Shown here piece by piece: positions 1 through 9,508 of a DNA stretch of 64,000 nucleotides. The notes beneath the pieces are model-generated. The model did no database searches, had not been told where the DNA came from, and saw only the letters and a list, made by a program, of their open reading frames with translations. The stretch covers positions 19,468-83,467 of the forward strand of contig NZ_LLWH01000013.1 in NCBI RefSeq assembly GCF_001411475.1, given 5' to 3'. The DNA comes from Pseudomonas endophytica. GTDB taxonomy: Bacteria > Pseudomonadota > Gammaproteobacteria > Pseudomonadales > Pseudomonadaceae. Within the stretch, counting starts at the first letter, position 1; each line of letters opens with the position of its first letter. The position numbers were made by a program, and so were the translations under genes.

Positions 1-2
1 TT

Positions 3-116
3 GTGCGTCCGGTGGCCAACTACGGGATGCCGAATCACTTGCGTATCACCATTGGTCTGCCAGCGGAAAACACCCGCTTGCTTGAGGCGCTGGCCAAGGT
101 TCTTGCTCGTGGTTGA
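3..116 (+). CDS. hisC: Histidinol-phosphate aminotransferase HisC, C-terminal fragment
   Basis: This is the last 37 codons of a gene that enters from the left. The frame reads VRPVANYGMPNHLRITIG and ends [16 protein letters not shown] before TGA at 114-116. This is the usual C-terminus of class-I/II PLP aminotransferases of the HisC type, which sit just upstream of tyrA-aroA in pseudomonads. The family converts imidazole-acetol phosphate to histidinol phosphate, and related enzymes can transaminate aromatic keto acids, which fits the tyrosine/shikimate neighbours. The catalytic lysine lies outside the window. The stop overlaps the proposed GTG start of the next gene, so the two are probably co-translated. 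Confidence 0.8.
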   Translation: MRPVANYGMPNHLRITIGLPAENTRLLEALAKVLARG

Positions 117-2349
117 TGTTATATCGGTGAAACCTGTTGCGCCTATTGTAGGTCGGCTGGTGGTTGTAGGATTGGGCCTGATTGGTGGCTCTTTCGCTAA
201 AGGTATGCGTGAAAGTGGCTTGTGCGCCGAGGTGGTCGGTGTTGATCTGAATCCGAAGTCGCGAGCCCTGGCAGTCGAGCTGGGTGTGGTTGATCGCTGT
301 GAGGCTGATCTGGCGGTGGCTTGCCGTGGCGCCCACGTTATTCAATTGGCCGTGCCAATTCTGGCCATGGAGAAAATGCTCGGCTTATTGGCGGGCATTG
401 ATCTGGGTAATGCAGTATTGACCGATGTCGGCAGTGCCAAGGGTAACGTGGTGCGCGCTGCAGCTCAGGCGTTTGGTGCCATGCCGCCGCGCTTCGTACC
501 GGGGCATCCAATTGCCGGGTCTGAGCAAAGCGGTGTCGAGGCTTCAAATGCCAGCCTCTTCGAGCGTCACAAGGTTATTTTGACGCCTGTGGCCGAAACC
601 GATCCTGCTGCGCTGGCTCTGGTCGATACGCTGTGGCGCGCACTGGGTGCGGATGTTGAGCACATGCAGGTCGAACGCCACGACGAAGTCCTCGCTGCAA
701 CCAGTCATCTGCCGCACCTTCTGGCGTTTGGGCTGGTCGATTCTCTTGCCAAGCGCAATGAGAATCTGGAGATCTTTCGGTACGCTGCGGGGGGCTTCCG
801 CGATTTCACAAGAATCGCCGGGAGCGACCCGGTAATGTGGCATGACATCTTCCTCGCTAACCGCGAGGCGGTGCTGCGCACATTGGATACATTTCGTAGC
901 GACCTCGACGCCTTGCGCGACGCGGTCGATGCAGGGGACGGGCATCAATTGCTGGGCGTTTTTACCCGCGCCCGGGTTGCTCGAGAGCATTTCAGTAAAA
1001 TCCTGGCCCGCCGGGCATATGTGGACCCTATGAATTCAAATGATCTGATTTTCCTGGCTGAACCAGGTGGCACTGTAACTGGCCAGATCCGTGTGCCAGG
1101 CGACAAATCTATTTCGCACCGCTCGATTATGCTCGGCTCGTTGGCCGAGGGCACGACGCAGGTTGAAGGTTTTCTTGAGGGCGAAGATGCTCTGGCAACG
1201 TTGCAAGCGTTTCGTGACATGGGGGTGGTCATTGAAGGGCCGCACCAAGGTCGCGTGACCATTCACGGTGTTGGCCTGCATGGCTTGAAAGCCCCGCCGG
1301 GGCCCATCTATCTGGGTAACTCGGGGACATCGATGCGCCTGTTGTCGGGCCTTTTGGCCGCACAGAGCTTTGACACGACGCTGACCGGTGATGCATCGCT
1401 GACCAAGCGCCCAATGAACCGTGTGGCTAACCCGCTGCGTGAAATGGGCGCTGTGATTGAAACCGCGGCTGAAGGTCGTCCGCCCATGACCATTCGTGGG
1501 GGGCATACGCTCAAGGGCGTTGATTACGCGTTGCCAATGGCCAGTGCTCAAGTCAAGTCCTGCCTGTTGCTGGCCGGTTTGTATGCGCAAGGCAAGACCT
1601 CTGTCACTGAGCCAGCACCAACACGTGATCATACCGAGCGCATGTTGCGTGGCTTCGGCTACCCGGTCAGCGTAGAGGGCGCTACGGCGTCGGTCGAGTC
1701 AGGGCACAAGCTCACAGCGACGCAAATCGAAGTCCCAGGTGATATTTCTTCGTCGGCGTTCTTCCTGGTGGCGGCCTCTATCGCTGAAGGTTCGGATTTG
1801 TTGCTTGAGCATGTTGGCATCAATCCGACTCGTACCGGCGTAATCGACATTTTGCGTTTGATGGGGGCAGACATCAACCTCGAAAACCAGCGCGAAGTAG
1901 GCGGCGAGCCGGTAGCGGACTTGCGCGTTCGGGCTGCCAAGCTCAAAGGCATCGACATTCCAGAAGAGCTGGTGCCATTGGCGATTGATGAGTTCCCGGT
2001 ACTGTTCGTTGCCGCTGCCGTGGCAGAAGGTCGGACTGTTCTGCGCGGCGCTGAAGAGTTACGGGTGAAGGAGTCAGACCGTATTCAGGTGATGGCTGAT
2101 GGCTTGCTGACGCTGGGCGTAAAGTGCGAGCCGACCCCGGACGGCATCATTATTGAGGGCGGTTCAATCGGTGGCGGTGTAGTTCCTGGCCATGGCGACC
2201 ACCGTATTGCGATGGCATTCAGTATTGCTTCGTTACGCGCCACGGCGCCCATCCGCATTCATGATTGCGCCAACGTTGCGACGTCGTTCCCGAACTTCCT
2301 CACGTTGTGCAAGCAGGTCGGTATTCGTGTGTCAGAGGCGCAGTCGTGA
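109..2349 (+). CDS. tyrA-aroA: Bifunctional prephenate dehydrogenase / EPSP synthase (TyrA-AroA fusion)
   Basis: One uninterrupted frame encodes two enzymes. Residues about 15-300 are an NAD(P)-dependent prephenate dehydrogenase, with the nucleotide motif GLGLIGG at residues 21-27 and the motifs [12 protein letters not shown] and [11 protein letters not shown]. From about residue 308 ([14 protein letters not shown]) to 746 it is 3-phosphoshikimate 1-carboxyvinyltransferase, with [41 protein letters not shown] and LRVKESDRI. The products feed tyrosine and chorismate synthesis in the cytoplasm. The open frame runs on upstream inside hisC. I place the start at GTG 109, which overlaps the hisC stop and has AAGG about 9 bases upstream; GTG 127 is an alternative. 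The stop overlaps the cmk start in TGATG. The fusion is usual in Pseudomonas. Confidence 0.93.
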   Translation: MVDVISVKPVAPIVGRLVVVGLGLIGGSFAKGMRESGLCAEVVGVDLNPKSRALAVELGVVDRCEADLAVACRGAHVIQLAVPILAMEKMLGLLAGIDLGNAVLTDVGSAKGNVVRAAAQAFGAMPPRFVPGHPIAGSEQSGVEASNASLFERHKVILTPVAETDPAALALVDTLWRALGADVEHMQVERHDEVLAATSHLPHLLAFGLVDSLAKRNENLEIFRYAAGGFRDFTRIAGSDPVMWHDIFLANREAVLRTLDTFRSDLDALRDAVDAGDGHQLLGVFTRARVAREHFSKILARRAYVDPMNSNDLIFLAEPGGTVTGQIRVPGDKSISHRSIMLGSLAEGTTQVEGFLEGEDALATLQAFRDMGVVIEGPHQGRVTIHGVGLHGLKAPPGPIYLGNSGTSMRLLSGLLAAQSFDTTLTGDASLTKRPMNRVANPLREMGAVIETAAEGRPPMTIRGGHTLKGVDYALPMASAQVKSCLLLAGLYAQGKTSVTEPAPTRDHTERMLRGFGYPVSVEGATASVESGHKLTATQIEVPGDISSSAFFLVAASIAEGSDLLLEHVGINPTRTGVIDILRLMGADINLENQREVGGEPVADLRVRAAKLKGIDIPEELVPLAIDEFPVLFVAAAVAEGRTVLRGAEELRVKESDRIQVMADGLLTLGVKCEPTPDGIIIEGGSIGGGVVPGHGDHRIAMAFSIASLRATAPIRIHDCANVATSFPNFLTLCKQVGIRVSEAQS

Positions 2350-3035
2350 TGTCGGTGGCGCCAGTCATCACCATCGACGGACCTAGCGGTTCGGGCAAGG
2401 GTACTGTTGCAGGTCGCCTAGCCAAGCATTTGGGCTGGGCATTGCTGGATTCTGGCGCCTTGTACCGCTTGCTGGCATTTGCAGCCGTTAATCATGGTGT
2501 AGCGCTTGATAACGAGGCATTACTGAGTCAGTTGGCGGCTCACCTTGACGTGCAGTTCGTCGGGGCGACGGAAGGTCAGTCGGCAACTATCGTGCTCGAA
2601 GGTGAAAACGTTACGGACGCAATTCGTAATGAGACGGTTGCAAAGGGTGCATCGCAAGTGGCGGCTCTGCCCGCTGTCCGCGAGGCTTTGCTGCAGCGTC
2701 AGCGTGCGTTTCAGGAATTCCCGGGGCTGGTTGCTGACGGTCGTGATATGGGAACAGTGGTTTTTCCTGAGGCGCCACTCAAGATTTTTCTGACGGCCAG
2801 CGCCGAGGAGAGGGCCCGCCGCCGTTACTTGCAGTTGAAGGCCAAAGGGGATGATGTTAGTCTCCCGCGTCTGTTGGATGAGATACGTGCCCGTGATAAG
2901 CGTGACACGCAGCGTGCAATAGCCCCGCTTAAGCCGGCGGCTGATGCCATACAGCTCGACTCTACTGAGTTATCCATCGAACAGGTGCTAGAACGCATCA
3001 AGAGTGAAATCGCCCTGCGCGATCTCGCCGGATGA
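2349..3035 (+). CDS. cmk: Cytidylate kinase
   Basis: This 228-residue P-loop kinase transfers phosphate from ATP to CMP or dCMP in the cytoplasm. The N-terminus [19 protein letters not shown] holds the Walker A motif (GPSGSGKGT). [10 protein letters not shown] and the lid-region [11 protein letters not shown] and [13 protein letters not shown] are typical of the family, and the length is normal. The open frame extends upstream, but ATG 2349, overlapping the tyrA-aroA stop by one base, gives the family N-terminus [11 protein letters not shown]. The order aroA-cmk-rpsA is conserved in proteobacteria and points to one transcript feeding rpsA. Confidence 0.95.
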   Translation: MSVAPVITIDGPSGSGKGTVAGRLAKHLGWALLDSGALYRLLAFAAVNHGVALDNEALLSQLAAHLDVQFVGATEGQSATIVLEGENVTDAIRNETVAKGASQVAALPAVREALLQRQRAFQEFPGLVADGRDMGTVVFPEAPLKIFLTASAEERARRRYLQLKAKGDDVSLPRLLDEIRARDKRDTQRAIAPLKPAADAIQLDSTELSIEQVLERIKSEIALRDLAG

Positions 3036-3093
3036 TCAAGAGCGCGTGCAGGAGACCAGAAATAGTCCTGCATGCTTTCTTTTATATGAACGT

Positions 3094-3118
3094 AACCCAC
3101 ATTGTCTGGAGTGTGGTT
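3094..3118 (+). promoter_or_regulatory. Hairpin in the rpsA leader
   Basis: The 123-base cmk-rpsA gap contains AACCCACA (3094-3101) able to pair with TGTGGTT (3112-3118), with one bulged C and a loop holding TCTGGA. S1 represses its own translation through a structured leader in enterobacteria. Whether this hairpin does so here is inference. Confidence 0.3.
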
Positions 3119-3158
3119 GATGGGCGTATTCCTTCGCCCTTGAACAACAGGAATTAAA

Positions 3159-4853
3159 ATGAGCGAAAGCTTTGCAGAACTGTTTGAAGAAAGCCTAAAA
3201 ACCCTGAATCTTCAGGCTGGCTCGATCATCACCGCTATCATCGTTGATATCGATTACCAAGCTGGTTGGGTTACCGTTCACGCTGGTTTGAAGTCTGAAG
3301 GCCTCATCCCGCTGGAGCAGTTCCACAACGACGCTGGCGAACTGAACATCAACATCGGTGATGAAGTTCACGTTGCGCTGGACGCGGTCGAAGACGGCTT
3401 TGGCGAAACCAAGCTGTCCCGTGAAAAAGCCAAGCGCGCTGAATGCTGGATCGTTCTGGAAGCAGCCTTCGCAGCTGAAGAAGTGGTTAAGGGCGTTATC
3501 AACGGTAAGGTTAAAGGCGGCTTCACTGTCGACGTTAACGGCATCCGTGCGTTCCTGCCAGGTTCTCTGGTTGACGTTCGTCCAGTGCGCGACACCACGC
3601 ACTTGGAAGGCAAAGAGCTGGAATTCAAGGTCATCAAACTTGACCAGAAGCGCAACAACGTTGTTGTTTCGCGTCGTAGCGTGCTTGAAGCAGAGAACTC
3701 GGCTGAGCGTGAAGCTCTGCTGGAATCCCTGCAAGAAGGTCAGCAGGTTAAAGGTATCGTCAAAAACCTCACCGACTACGGCGCATTCGTCGATCTGGGT
3801 GGCGTGGATGGCCTGCTGCACATTACCGACATGGCTTGGAAGCGCATTAAGCATCCTTCCGAAATCGTCAACGTTGGCGACGAGATCGATGTCAAGGTTC
3901 TGAAGTACGATCGCGAGCGCAACCGTGTTTCCTTGGGCCTGAAGCAACTGGGTGAAGATCCATGGGTTGCTATCAAAGCTCGTTACCCAGAAAGCACTCG
4001 CGTTACCGCTCGTGTAACCAACCTGACTGACTACGGCTGCTTCGCTGAGCTGGAAGAAGGCGTTGAAGGTCTGGTACACGTTTCTGAAATGGACTGGACC
4101 AACAAAAACATCCACCCTTCGAAAGTCGTACAAGTCGGCGACGAAGTGGAAGTTATGGTTCTGGACATCGACGAAGAGCGTCGTCGTATCTCCTTGGGCA
4201 TCAAGCAGTGCAAATCTAACCCATGGGAAGATTTCTCTGGCCAGTTCAACAAGGGCGATAAAATCTCCGGCACCATCAAGTCGATCACCGATTTCGGTAT
4301 CTTCATTGGTCTGGACGGCGGCATCGACGGCCTGGTTCACCTGTCCGACATTTCCTGGAACGAAGTGGGCGAAGAAGCCGTACGTCGTTTCAAGAAGGGC
4401 GACGAGCTTGACACCGTAATCCTGTCTGTTGATCCAGAGCGTGAGCGTATCTCCCTGGGTATCAAGCAGCTGGAAAGCGATCCGTTCTCTGAGTACGTAC
4501 AAGAGAACGACAAAGGCGCAATCGTTAAGGGCATCGTGAAAGAAGTTGACGCTAAAGGCGCCATCATCACCTTGGCCAACGATATCGAAGCGACTCTGAA
4601 AGCCTCTGAAATCAGCCGTGACCGCATCGAAGATGCGCGCAACGTTCTGAAAGAAGGCGAAGAAGTAGAAGCCAAGATCATCAGCGTTGATCGCAAAAGC
4701 CGCGTAATCCAACTGTCTATCAAGTCGAAAGACGTTGAAGACGAGAAGGAAGCAATCCAGAGCCTGCGTGACAAGCCAGCTACCTCTGAGATCGCTGCTG
4801 GTCCGACCACTTTGGGCGACCTGCTGCGTGCACAAATGGAAAAACAGAACTAA
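3159..4853 (+). CDS. rpsA: 30S ribosomal protein S1
   Basis: This 564-residue protein binds mRNA and helps place it on the 30S subunit. It shows the six S1/OB repeats expected of the gammaproteobacterial family; repeats 3-6 are recognised by recurring phrases such as [37 protein letters not shown] and [13 protein letters not shown] 3159 follows CAGGAAT at good spacing. Codon use is strongly biased towards highly expressed codons, which also creates a long spurious frame on the opposite strand. A strong terminator follows at 4871-4899, so transcription probably ends before ihfB. Confidence 0.98.
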   Translation: MSESFAELFEESLKTLNLQAGSIITAIIVDIDYQAGWVTVHAGLKSEGLIPLEQFHNDAGELNINIGDEVHVALDAVEDGFGETKLSREKAKRAECWIVLEAAFAAEEVVKGVINGKVKGGFTVDVNGIRAFLPGSLVDVRPVRDTTHLEGKELEFKVIKLDQKRNNVVVSRRSVLEAENSAEREALLESLQEGQQVKGIVKNLTDYGAFVDLGGVDGLLHITDMAWKRIKHPSEIVNVGDEIDVKVLKYDRERNRVSLGLKQLGEDPWVAIKARYPESTRVTARVTNLTDYGCFAELEEGVEGLVHVSEMDWTNKNIHPSKVVQVGDEVEVMVLDIDEERRRISLGIKQCKSNPWEDFSGQFNKGDKISGTIKSITDFGIFIGLDGGIDGLVHLSDISWNEVGEEAVRRFKKGDELDTVILSVDPERERISLGIKQLESDPFSEYVQENDKGAIVKGIVKEVDAKGAIITLANDIEATLKASEISRDRIEDARNVLKEGEEVEAKIISVDRKSRVIQLSIKSKDVEDEKEAIQSLRDKPATSEIAAGPTTLGDLLRAQMEKQN

Positions 4854-4870
4854 GTTCTGATTGACCATAG

Positions 4871-4899
4871 AAAAAGGGCGACTTAGGTCGCCCTTTTTT
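4871..4899 (+). terminator. Rho-independent terminator after rpsA
   Basis: GGGCGAC and GTCGCCC form a perfect 7-bp stem with a TTAG loop, extended by an upstream A-run pairing with the following T-run (CCCTTTTTT). It lies 18 bases after the rpsA stop. Confidence 0.93.
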
Positions 4900-5121
4900 G
4901 TGCCTGTTATTTGGATTTGATGTGCCTGCATTACTGGTTTGGATAAAGCGTGGTTGTAAGTGTGCCTCAGGCCGTTTGTAGCTATATGCCTGAGCACAGC
5001 TGTTCAGGCTATTGCTTAGAGATCTGCGAAGATAAGTCAAGATCTGGGCTGTTCAAATTCTTTCGATCATGCTAAAACCTTTGAAGCGCTGACCTAGCTG
5101 CTTGAAAAAGAAGGGAAAAAT

Positions 5122-5418
5122 ATGACGAAGTCGGAGTTGATCGAACGAATTGTCACCCATCAAGGGCTGCTCTCATCTAAGGATGTGGAGTTGGCTATCA
5201 AGACCATGCTCGAACAAATGTCACAGTGCCTAGCAACCGGAGACCGTATCGAGATCCGTGGCTTTGGTAGCTTTTCGTTGCACTACCGGGCACCGCGGGT
5301 AGGCCGCAACCCTAAGACCGGACAATCCGTAAGCCTTGACGGTAAATTTGTTCCTCATTTCAAGCCGGGTAAGGAGCTTCGAGATCGAGTGAACGAAGAC
5401 GAGGAAGACAACATTTAA
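5122..5418 (+). CDS. ihfB: Integration host factor subunit beta
   Basis: This 98-residue DNA-bending protein of the HU/IHF family pairs with IhfA and acts in nucleoid architecture, sigma-54 promoter activation and phage integration. [27 protein letters not shown] and the beta-arm motif [10 protein letters not shown] match IHF-beta closely. ATG 5122 is preceded by AAGGGA. It is separated from rpsA by a terminator and about 220 bases that should hold its own promoter. The next gene follows after 24 bases. Confidence 0.96.
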   Translation: MTKSELIERIVTHQGLLSSKDVELAIKTMLEQMSQCLATGDRIEIRGFGSFSLHYRAPRVGRNPKTGQSVSLDGKFVPHFKPGKELRDRVNEDEEDNI

Positions 5419-5442
5419 TCTTTTGGGGAATGGGAGTTACAG

Positions 5443-5691
5443 ATGAGTAGCGTTAAGCGTGCAGTTTTGGTGGCTTTTGCGCTTGTGGTCATTTTTGGAA
5501 CACTGATTTTTGTTCTCGAAAACCAACAACCAACCTCATTGATTTTTCTAGGGTGGAGTGCACCTGAGTTGCCGGCATCAGTGATCTTTTTAGGCGCCTT
5601 GTTGCTTGGCATGCTGATTGGGCCTGCACTAGGCTTTATTGCTTACAAGCGAAAGGCGGCCAGACTGAAGCGCAGCTTGTTGCAATCATAA
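5443..5691 (+). CDS. lapA: LapA-family (DUF1049) inner membrane protein
   Basis: This 82-residue protein has two hydrophobic segments (about residues 5-25 and 42-65) and a basic C-terminus (YKRKAARLKRS). ENQQPTSLIFLGW is characteristic of the DUF1049/LapA family. In E. coli the homologue works with LapB in controlling LPS synthesis; here the downstream coiled region is short, and no lapB follows. Its place between ihfB and the O-antigen locus is typical of Pseudomonas. The SD GGGAG precedes ATG 5443. The gene symbol follows the family name and is not proof of the same role. Confidence 0.75.
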   Translation: MSSVKRAVLVAFALVVIFGTLIFVLENQQPTSLIFLGWSAPELPASVIFLGALLLGMLIGPALGFIAYKRKAARLKRSLLQS

Positions 5692-5951
5692 ATAGACTAA
5701 AAAATTATTAGTCGCGAGGTGGGGAGACTTCCTGAGTATCGACTGGATTTGCTAGCTCTAGGAAAACTCCTACAGCAAGTGAGGCCGCGTATTCTATGTG
5801 CCATTTGGTAATACATGCAGAATGCGGCTAATCCTCGATTGCCAGCTTTTTCCGCGCTCATTCAGGCTCAGATATTTAATGTGCCTGCTAATTAGCAATG
5901 AATATTTCTGCAGCCGAGCCCGCAATTTCTCATTGAAGGCAGGCTTTGTTG
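5692..5951. other. Intergenic leader ahead of the O-antigen locus
   Basis: This 260-base gap separates lapA from wzz. It starts with a short inverted repeat (GACTAA 5695-5700 with TTAGTC 5708-5713) that lacks a clear T-run. No convincing gene was found; a 70-residue frame starting at 5798 has no SD and runs into wzz in another frame. The promoter for wzz and the following genes is expected here, but I cannot define its -35 and -10 boxes. Confidence 0.4.
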
Positions 5952-7256
5952 ATGAGCCGTACTCCCCCTATCGCCGAGGCGACTTCACGACGCGAAGTAG
6001 ACATTCTTGATATTTTCCAGATCATTTGGCAGGGCAAGCATGTTGTCCTAATGCTAGGCGCATTGTTTGGCTTCTCTGCTTTTATGTATGCCAGTCTGGT
6101 TTCCTCTGAATATCGAGTGATAAGCGTGCTTCGTCCCGCTGCGCTTAACGAGCTAGACGCGCTCAATCGTTCTGGTGTTTACACACTCTCTCCTATTGAA
6201 GCTCTAAAAAAGGTGGGCTCAGCACTTGAGTCTTATGGGGTGCGTTTGGAATTTTTCAAAGCTAATCAGGTACTGTTCAGTCACTTGCAGCGACCGGGTG
6301 TTACGCTTGAACAAAGTTTTGAATCGTTCAATAAATCTTCGTTGAAGGTCATCGCGCCTGTAAGCGATAAAGCCGATTCGTTGAGTGCACTTGTCCGGTT
6401 GGAGTTGAGGTATCCCGAAGATCTAGACGGGGTACTAATCCTTAATAGCTTCGTTGATTACGCAATTAAGGTTGAACGCGAGCAAATTGAGGCTGACCTC
6501 AAAGTCATCATTGATAATAGGCTCGCGGAGCTCAAAGGTAAGATCGACGCTGCTCGCTCCGAATATGACATGGGTATGCAGGCTCGTATTGCGACATTGA
6601 TAGAAACCGATGATGTAAAGCGTTCTATATTAAAGGATGAGCTCGTCGCCCTGCGTAAGCAGCTTAAAGTAGGGCGTATGGACCGTATTGCTCAATTGTC
6701 TGAGGCCATTGGTATTGCTCAATCGCTTGGTATACAAAAACCAACAACGCCTGCGGGCTTAGCAGAAAGCCATCGAGCCGGTGATAGCAGTGTCATATAT
6801 ACCGAGATCAACAATCAGCATATTCCGCTCTATTTTATGGGGGTCGAGACTCTAGAAGCTGAAAGGTCAGCCTTATTAAAGCGTAAAACGGATGACTTTA
6901 CGGATGGGCGTATCGCCCAGATAGCCCGTGAAATGTTTATGCTTGAAAGCAATCGTGAAGTGGAAGTGCTTAACCAGCGTCAAAATGAAGAGGTCTTCTT
7001 GAGCGGAGTTCAACCATTTCGAGCTGATATAGTACGCTTGGGTAATTTGAGTAATCTTGAGATCAGTAATATTCAGTTAGTAACAATTGATCGCAAGGCG
7101 CTAGAGCCTTTATCCCCGATAAAGCCTAGGAGAATGTTGCTGTTGATACTGGGAGGATTACTTGGCGTTGGCCTGGGTGCTTTGGTTGTTTTATTGCGTA
7201 GCGCAGCTGTGGCACGCAGGGTCAACTTTCAAAGCGTAGAGAGTTCCGCAGCTTAA
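5952..7256 (+). CDS. wzz: Wzz-type O-antigen chain-length determinant
   Basis: This 434-residue polysaccharide co-polymerase of the inner membrane sets the O-antigen chain length by acting with Wzy. It has an N-terminal transmembrane segment (about residues 30-50, VVLMLGALFGFSAFMYASL), a long helical periplasmic domain, and a C-terminal transmembrane segment preceded by the proline-rich motif PLSPIKPRR. That architecture defines the Wzz family; the length is larger than enterobacterial Wzz. The frame opens with two TTG codons, but ATG 5952 with GGCAGG upstream is preferred. It precedes the MBL gene by 17 bases and likely forms one transcript with it. Confidence 0.85.
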   Translation: MSRTPPIAEATSRREVDILDIFQIIWQGKHVVLMLGALFGFSAFMYASLVSSEYRVISVLRPAALNELDALNRSGVYTLSPIEALKKVGSALESYGVRLEFFKANQVLFSHLQRPGVTLEQSFESFNKSSLKVIAPVSDKADSLSALVRLELRYPEDLDGVLILNSFVDYAIKVEREQIEADLKVIIDNRLAELKGKIDAARSEYDMGMQARIATLIETDDVKRSILKDELVALRKQLKVGRMDRIAQLSEAIGIAQSLGIQKPTTPAGLAESHRAGDSSVIYTEINNQHIPLYFMGVETLEAERSALLKRKTDDFTDGRIAQIAREMFMLESNREVEVLNQRQNEEVFLSGVQPFRADIVRLGNLSNLEISNIQLVTIDRKALEPLSPIKPRRMLLLILGGLLGVGLGALVVLLRSAAVARRVNFQSVESSAA

Positions 7257-7273
7257 CTGACGACGGCGAGCCT

Positions 7274-8749
7274 ATGACATATCCCACTGTGATGCATCAC
7301 GGTGCTATTAATGGCGTTACGGGGTCGTGCCATCAGCTGCAGATGACAGGCTCCAGCAGCATCTTGATCGACTGTGGGCTATTCCAGGGTGAGGAGGCAC
7401 ATTCTCAGTCCCCGGGCATCAGTTTCTCGCTAGTGGGTATAAAGGCCCTAGTCATCACACATGTTCATGCCGACCATGTTGGTCGGCTACCTTATTTGCT
7501 GGCTGCAGGGTTTAAAGGCCCTATCTTGTGCAGTCAACCGTCAGCAAAATTGCTACCCCTTATCTTGGAAGATGCATTCAAGCTAGAGGTGAGCCGAGAG
7601 CCGAAGACAATCGAGCGATATCTACAGCGTGTTAGCCAGCAGATAATTGCGCTGCCTTTTGACCATTGGTTCAGCATCGAACAAACAGAAACCCTTCATT
7701 TACGAATTCGTTTACAAAGGGCTGGCCACATACTGGGATCGGCGTATGTGGAGTGTGATCTGAAATATCTAAAAACTGGACTGGCGCGACGGATCGTTTT
7801 CTCTGGGGATTTGGGGGCACCGCATACACCTTTTCTACCTGCGCCAAAATCGCCAGAGAGTGCTGATGTACTGATCCTTGAAAGTACTTACGGTGATCGT
7901 TTCCACGAAAATCGTCTAACTCGACAAGAACGCCTAGAAAGAGCCATCGACAAGGCTTTATCTGATCACGGAACCTTATTGATTCCAGCGTTCAGTTTGG
8001 GTCGCACTCAAGAGTTGCTCTACGAAATCGAAGACATTCTCCATCGGAAGACTTTATCGGAAAGTGTTCGTCCTGCACCTGCTGATAATCAATGTCTACC
8101 TATTACTTGGCCCAAAGTACCGGTAATTCTTGACTCCCCATTAGCAAGCCGATTAACCAAGGTCTATCGTGAGTTAGAGGATTACTGGAACGCAGAGGCG
8201 AAAATTCGTCTAGGTAATGGCCGCAAGCCCTTGCATTTCGGGCAGCTAATCACTGTTGACAGTCATGCACAGCACATGCAGACCGTTAATTATTTAGCCA
8301 GTACTGGCCGACCGGCGATCGTCATCGCTGGGGGAGGCATGTGCTCAAGCGGACGAATTGTTAATTACCTGAAAGCCATGCTGACTGACAAACGGCATAA
8401 TGTGCTTTTCACTGGCTACCAAGCCAAGGGAACCCTTGGAGCGTTGATACAAAAGTACGGTCCATCAGGTGGTTTTGTTGAATTGAAAGGTGAGCGCTGT
8501 ATGATCCGTGCAGGCGTTAGCACGTTGGGCGGATATTCTGCCCATGCTGATCAGAAAGACCTGCTTAATTTTGTTTCAGGTATGTCTCAATGGCCTGAAG
8601 AAATACGTCTGGTACATGGCGAAGAACAGGCAAGAAGAGCATTGGCAACGGAACTGTTGAGCCTGTACCGAGCTCAAAATAAACGTGTCGATGTACTTGT
8701 CCCGTCAGACGTGAAGCCGCTTCTGGGAAGCAAGCTGCGATCATCATAG
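7274..8749 (+). CDS. MBL-fold / beta-CASP RNase-like metallohydrolase
   Basis: This 491-residue protein carries the metallo-beta-lactamase zinc motif THVHADH (H63, H65, D67, H68), GHILGSAYVE and SGDLG. It also has a beta-CASP insert with LESTYGDR and PAFSLGRTQELLY, and a C-terminal GYSAHADQ. This is the CPSF73/RNase J-like group of nucleases that act on RNA; Pseudomonas members are annotated as MBL-fold RNA-metabolising enzymes. Both zinc-binding and beta-CASP motifs look intact, so it should be active. The substrate is unknown. It sits between wzz and rfaH, in an O-antigen locus, so a role in processing the long operon transcript is possible but is inference only. Confidence 0.85.
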   Translation: MTYPTVMHHGAINGVTGSCHQLQMTGSSSILIDCGLFQGEEAHSQSPGISFSLVGIKALVITHVHADHVGRLPYLLAAGFKGPILCSQPSAKLLPLILEDAFKLEVSREPKTIERYLQRVSQQIIALPFDHWFSIEQTETLHLRIRLQRAGHILGSAYVECDLKYLKTGLARRIVFSGDLGAPHTPFLPAPKSPESADVLILESTYGDRFHENRLTRQERLERAIDKALSDHGTLLIPAFSLGRTQELLYEIEDILHRKTLSESVRPAPADNQCLPITWPKVPVILDSPLASRLTKVYRELEDYWNAEAKIRLGNGRKPLHFGQLITVDSHAQHMQTVNYLASTGRPAIVIAGGGMCSSGRIVNYLKAMLTDKRHNVLFTGYQAKGTLGALIQKYGPSGGFVELKGERCMIRAGVSTLGGYSAHADQKDLLNFVSGMSQWPEEIRLVHGEEQARRALATELLSLYRAQNKRVDVLVPSDVKPLLGSKLRSS

Positions 8750-8822
8750 AACCCAGTTGCTTACCATTCGCATATGAGCGGCAGAATGGTAAACCACGGA
8801 TGAATCCATTAATGAAGTTCCC

Positions 8823-9350
8823 ATGCACATAACAGACACCACAGTCCCCTGCGAACCCAGCCTGCCGAAATCAGACGACTGGTACCTCGTGCAATGCAAG
8901 CCTAGACAAGACGAGCGCGCAGAAGAAAATCTCCAGCGCCAAGGCTACGAATGCTCACGCCCGGTTTGTCGACGCGAAAAGCTACTACGTGGCCAAATGA
9001 GCTGCGTGAAAGAGTCATTATTTCCAGGTTATTTGTTTATTCATATGCCTGAAGGCGCCAATTGGGCTCCCTTGCGCTCAACCCGTGGAGTTGCACGGAT
9101 AGTAGCTTTCGGCGGCCGGCCCTTAGCCGTCTGCGAAGAGTTGATTCTCCAGCTACAGTCTCGTGCAGATACGCACATCATCTCCAAATTTAATGCTGGC
9201 GACAAAGTCAGCATTGTCGATCACGGCTTTGCAGGCATTGAGTCTATATTCATGTCTATGGACGGCGAAGAAAGGGTCATTCTGCTCATCAATTTAATGA
9301 ACCGGCAGCAAAAAATTAGTTTGCCTATAACGAGTATTGCCACGCTGTAG
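8823..9350 (+). CDS. rfaH: RfaH-type transcription antiterminator
   Basis: This 175-residue NusG paralogue has an N-terminal NGN domain (WYLVQCKPRQDERAEENL, ESLFPGYLFIHM, STRGVARIVAFGG) and a C-terminal KOW-type domain (GDKVSIVDHGFAGIES). RfaH is recruited to RNA polymerase paused at an ops element and suppresses Rho-dependent termination in long, poorly translated operons; its C-terminal domain can also bind S10. An exact ops sequence lies 70 bases downstream, before rmlA, which strongly supports specificity for this locus. It is slightly longer at the N-terminus than the E. coli protein. ATG 8823 is taken as the start although no strong SD is visible. Confidence 0.92.
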   Translation: MHITDTTVPCEPSLPKSDDWYLVQCKPRQDERAEENLQRQGYECSRPVCRREKLLRGQMSCVKESLFPGYLFIHMPEGANWAPLRSTRGVARIVAFGGRPLAVCEELILQLQSRADTHIISKFNAGDKVSIVDHGFAGIESIFMSMDGEERVILLINLMNRQQKISLPITSIATL

Positions 9351-9419
9351 GCTTTCGGAGGCAGTTAATTAGCCCATATAAATGAAAATCGTTCTCAGGA
9401 AATCGACGATAAATCCTGG

Positions 9420-9431
9420 GGCGGTAGCGTG
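9420..9431 (+). promoter_or_regulatory. ops element within a JUMPstart-like sequence
   Basis: GGCGGTAGCGTG is identical to the E. coli operon polarity suppressor core. The bases before it (AAATCCTGG) resemble the JUMPstart consensus AAGCCAGG. It lies between rfaH and rmlA, on the plus strand as required for RfaH recruitment to the non-template strand. Confidence 0.92.
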
Positions 9432-9508
9432 TTTGAATTTCTTACTCCCTCTTTATTCCCATGAAGCCAGAGGGAGCGCACAGCAATCGCTAAGGAAGTA
9501 CTCGCGAC

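Noticed and set aside
3195..4997. A 600-residue open frame on the minus strand across rpsA
   Set aside because: It is fully antisense to the highly biased codons of rpsA, has no domain signature, and its end overlaps the rpsA terminator. It is a codon-bias shadow.
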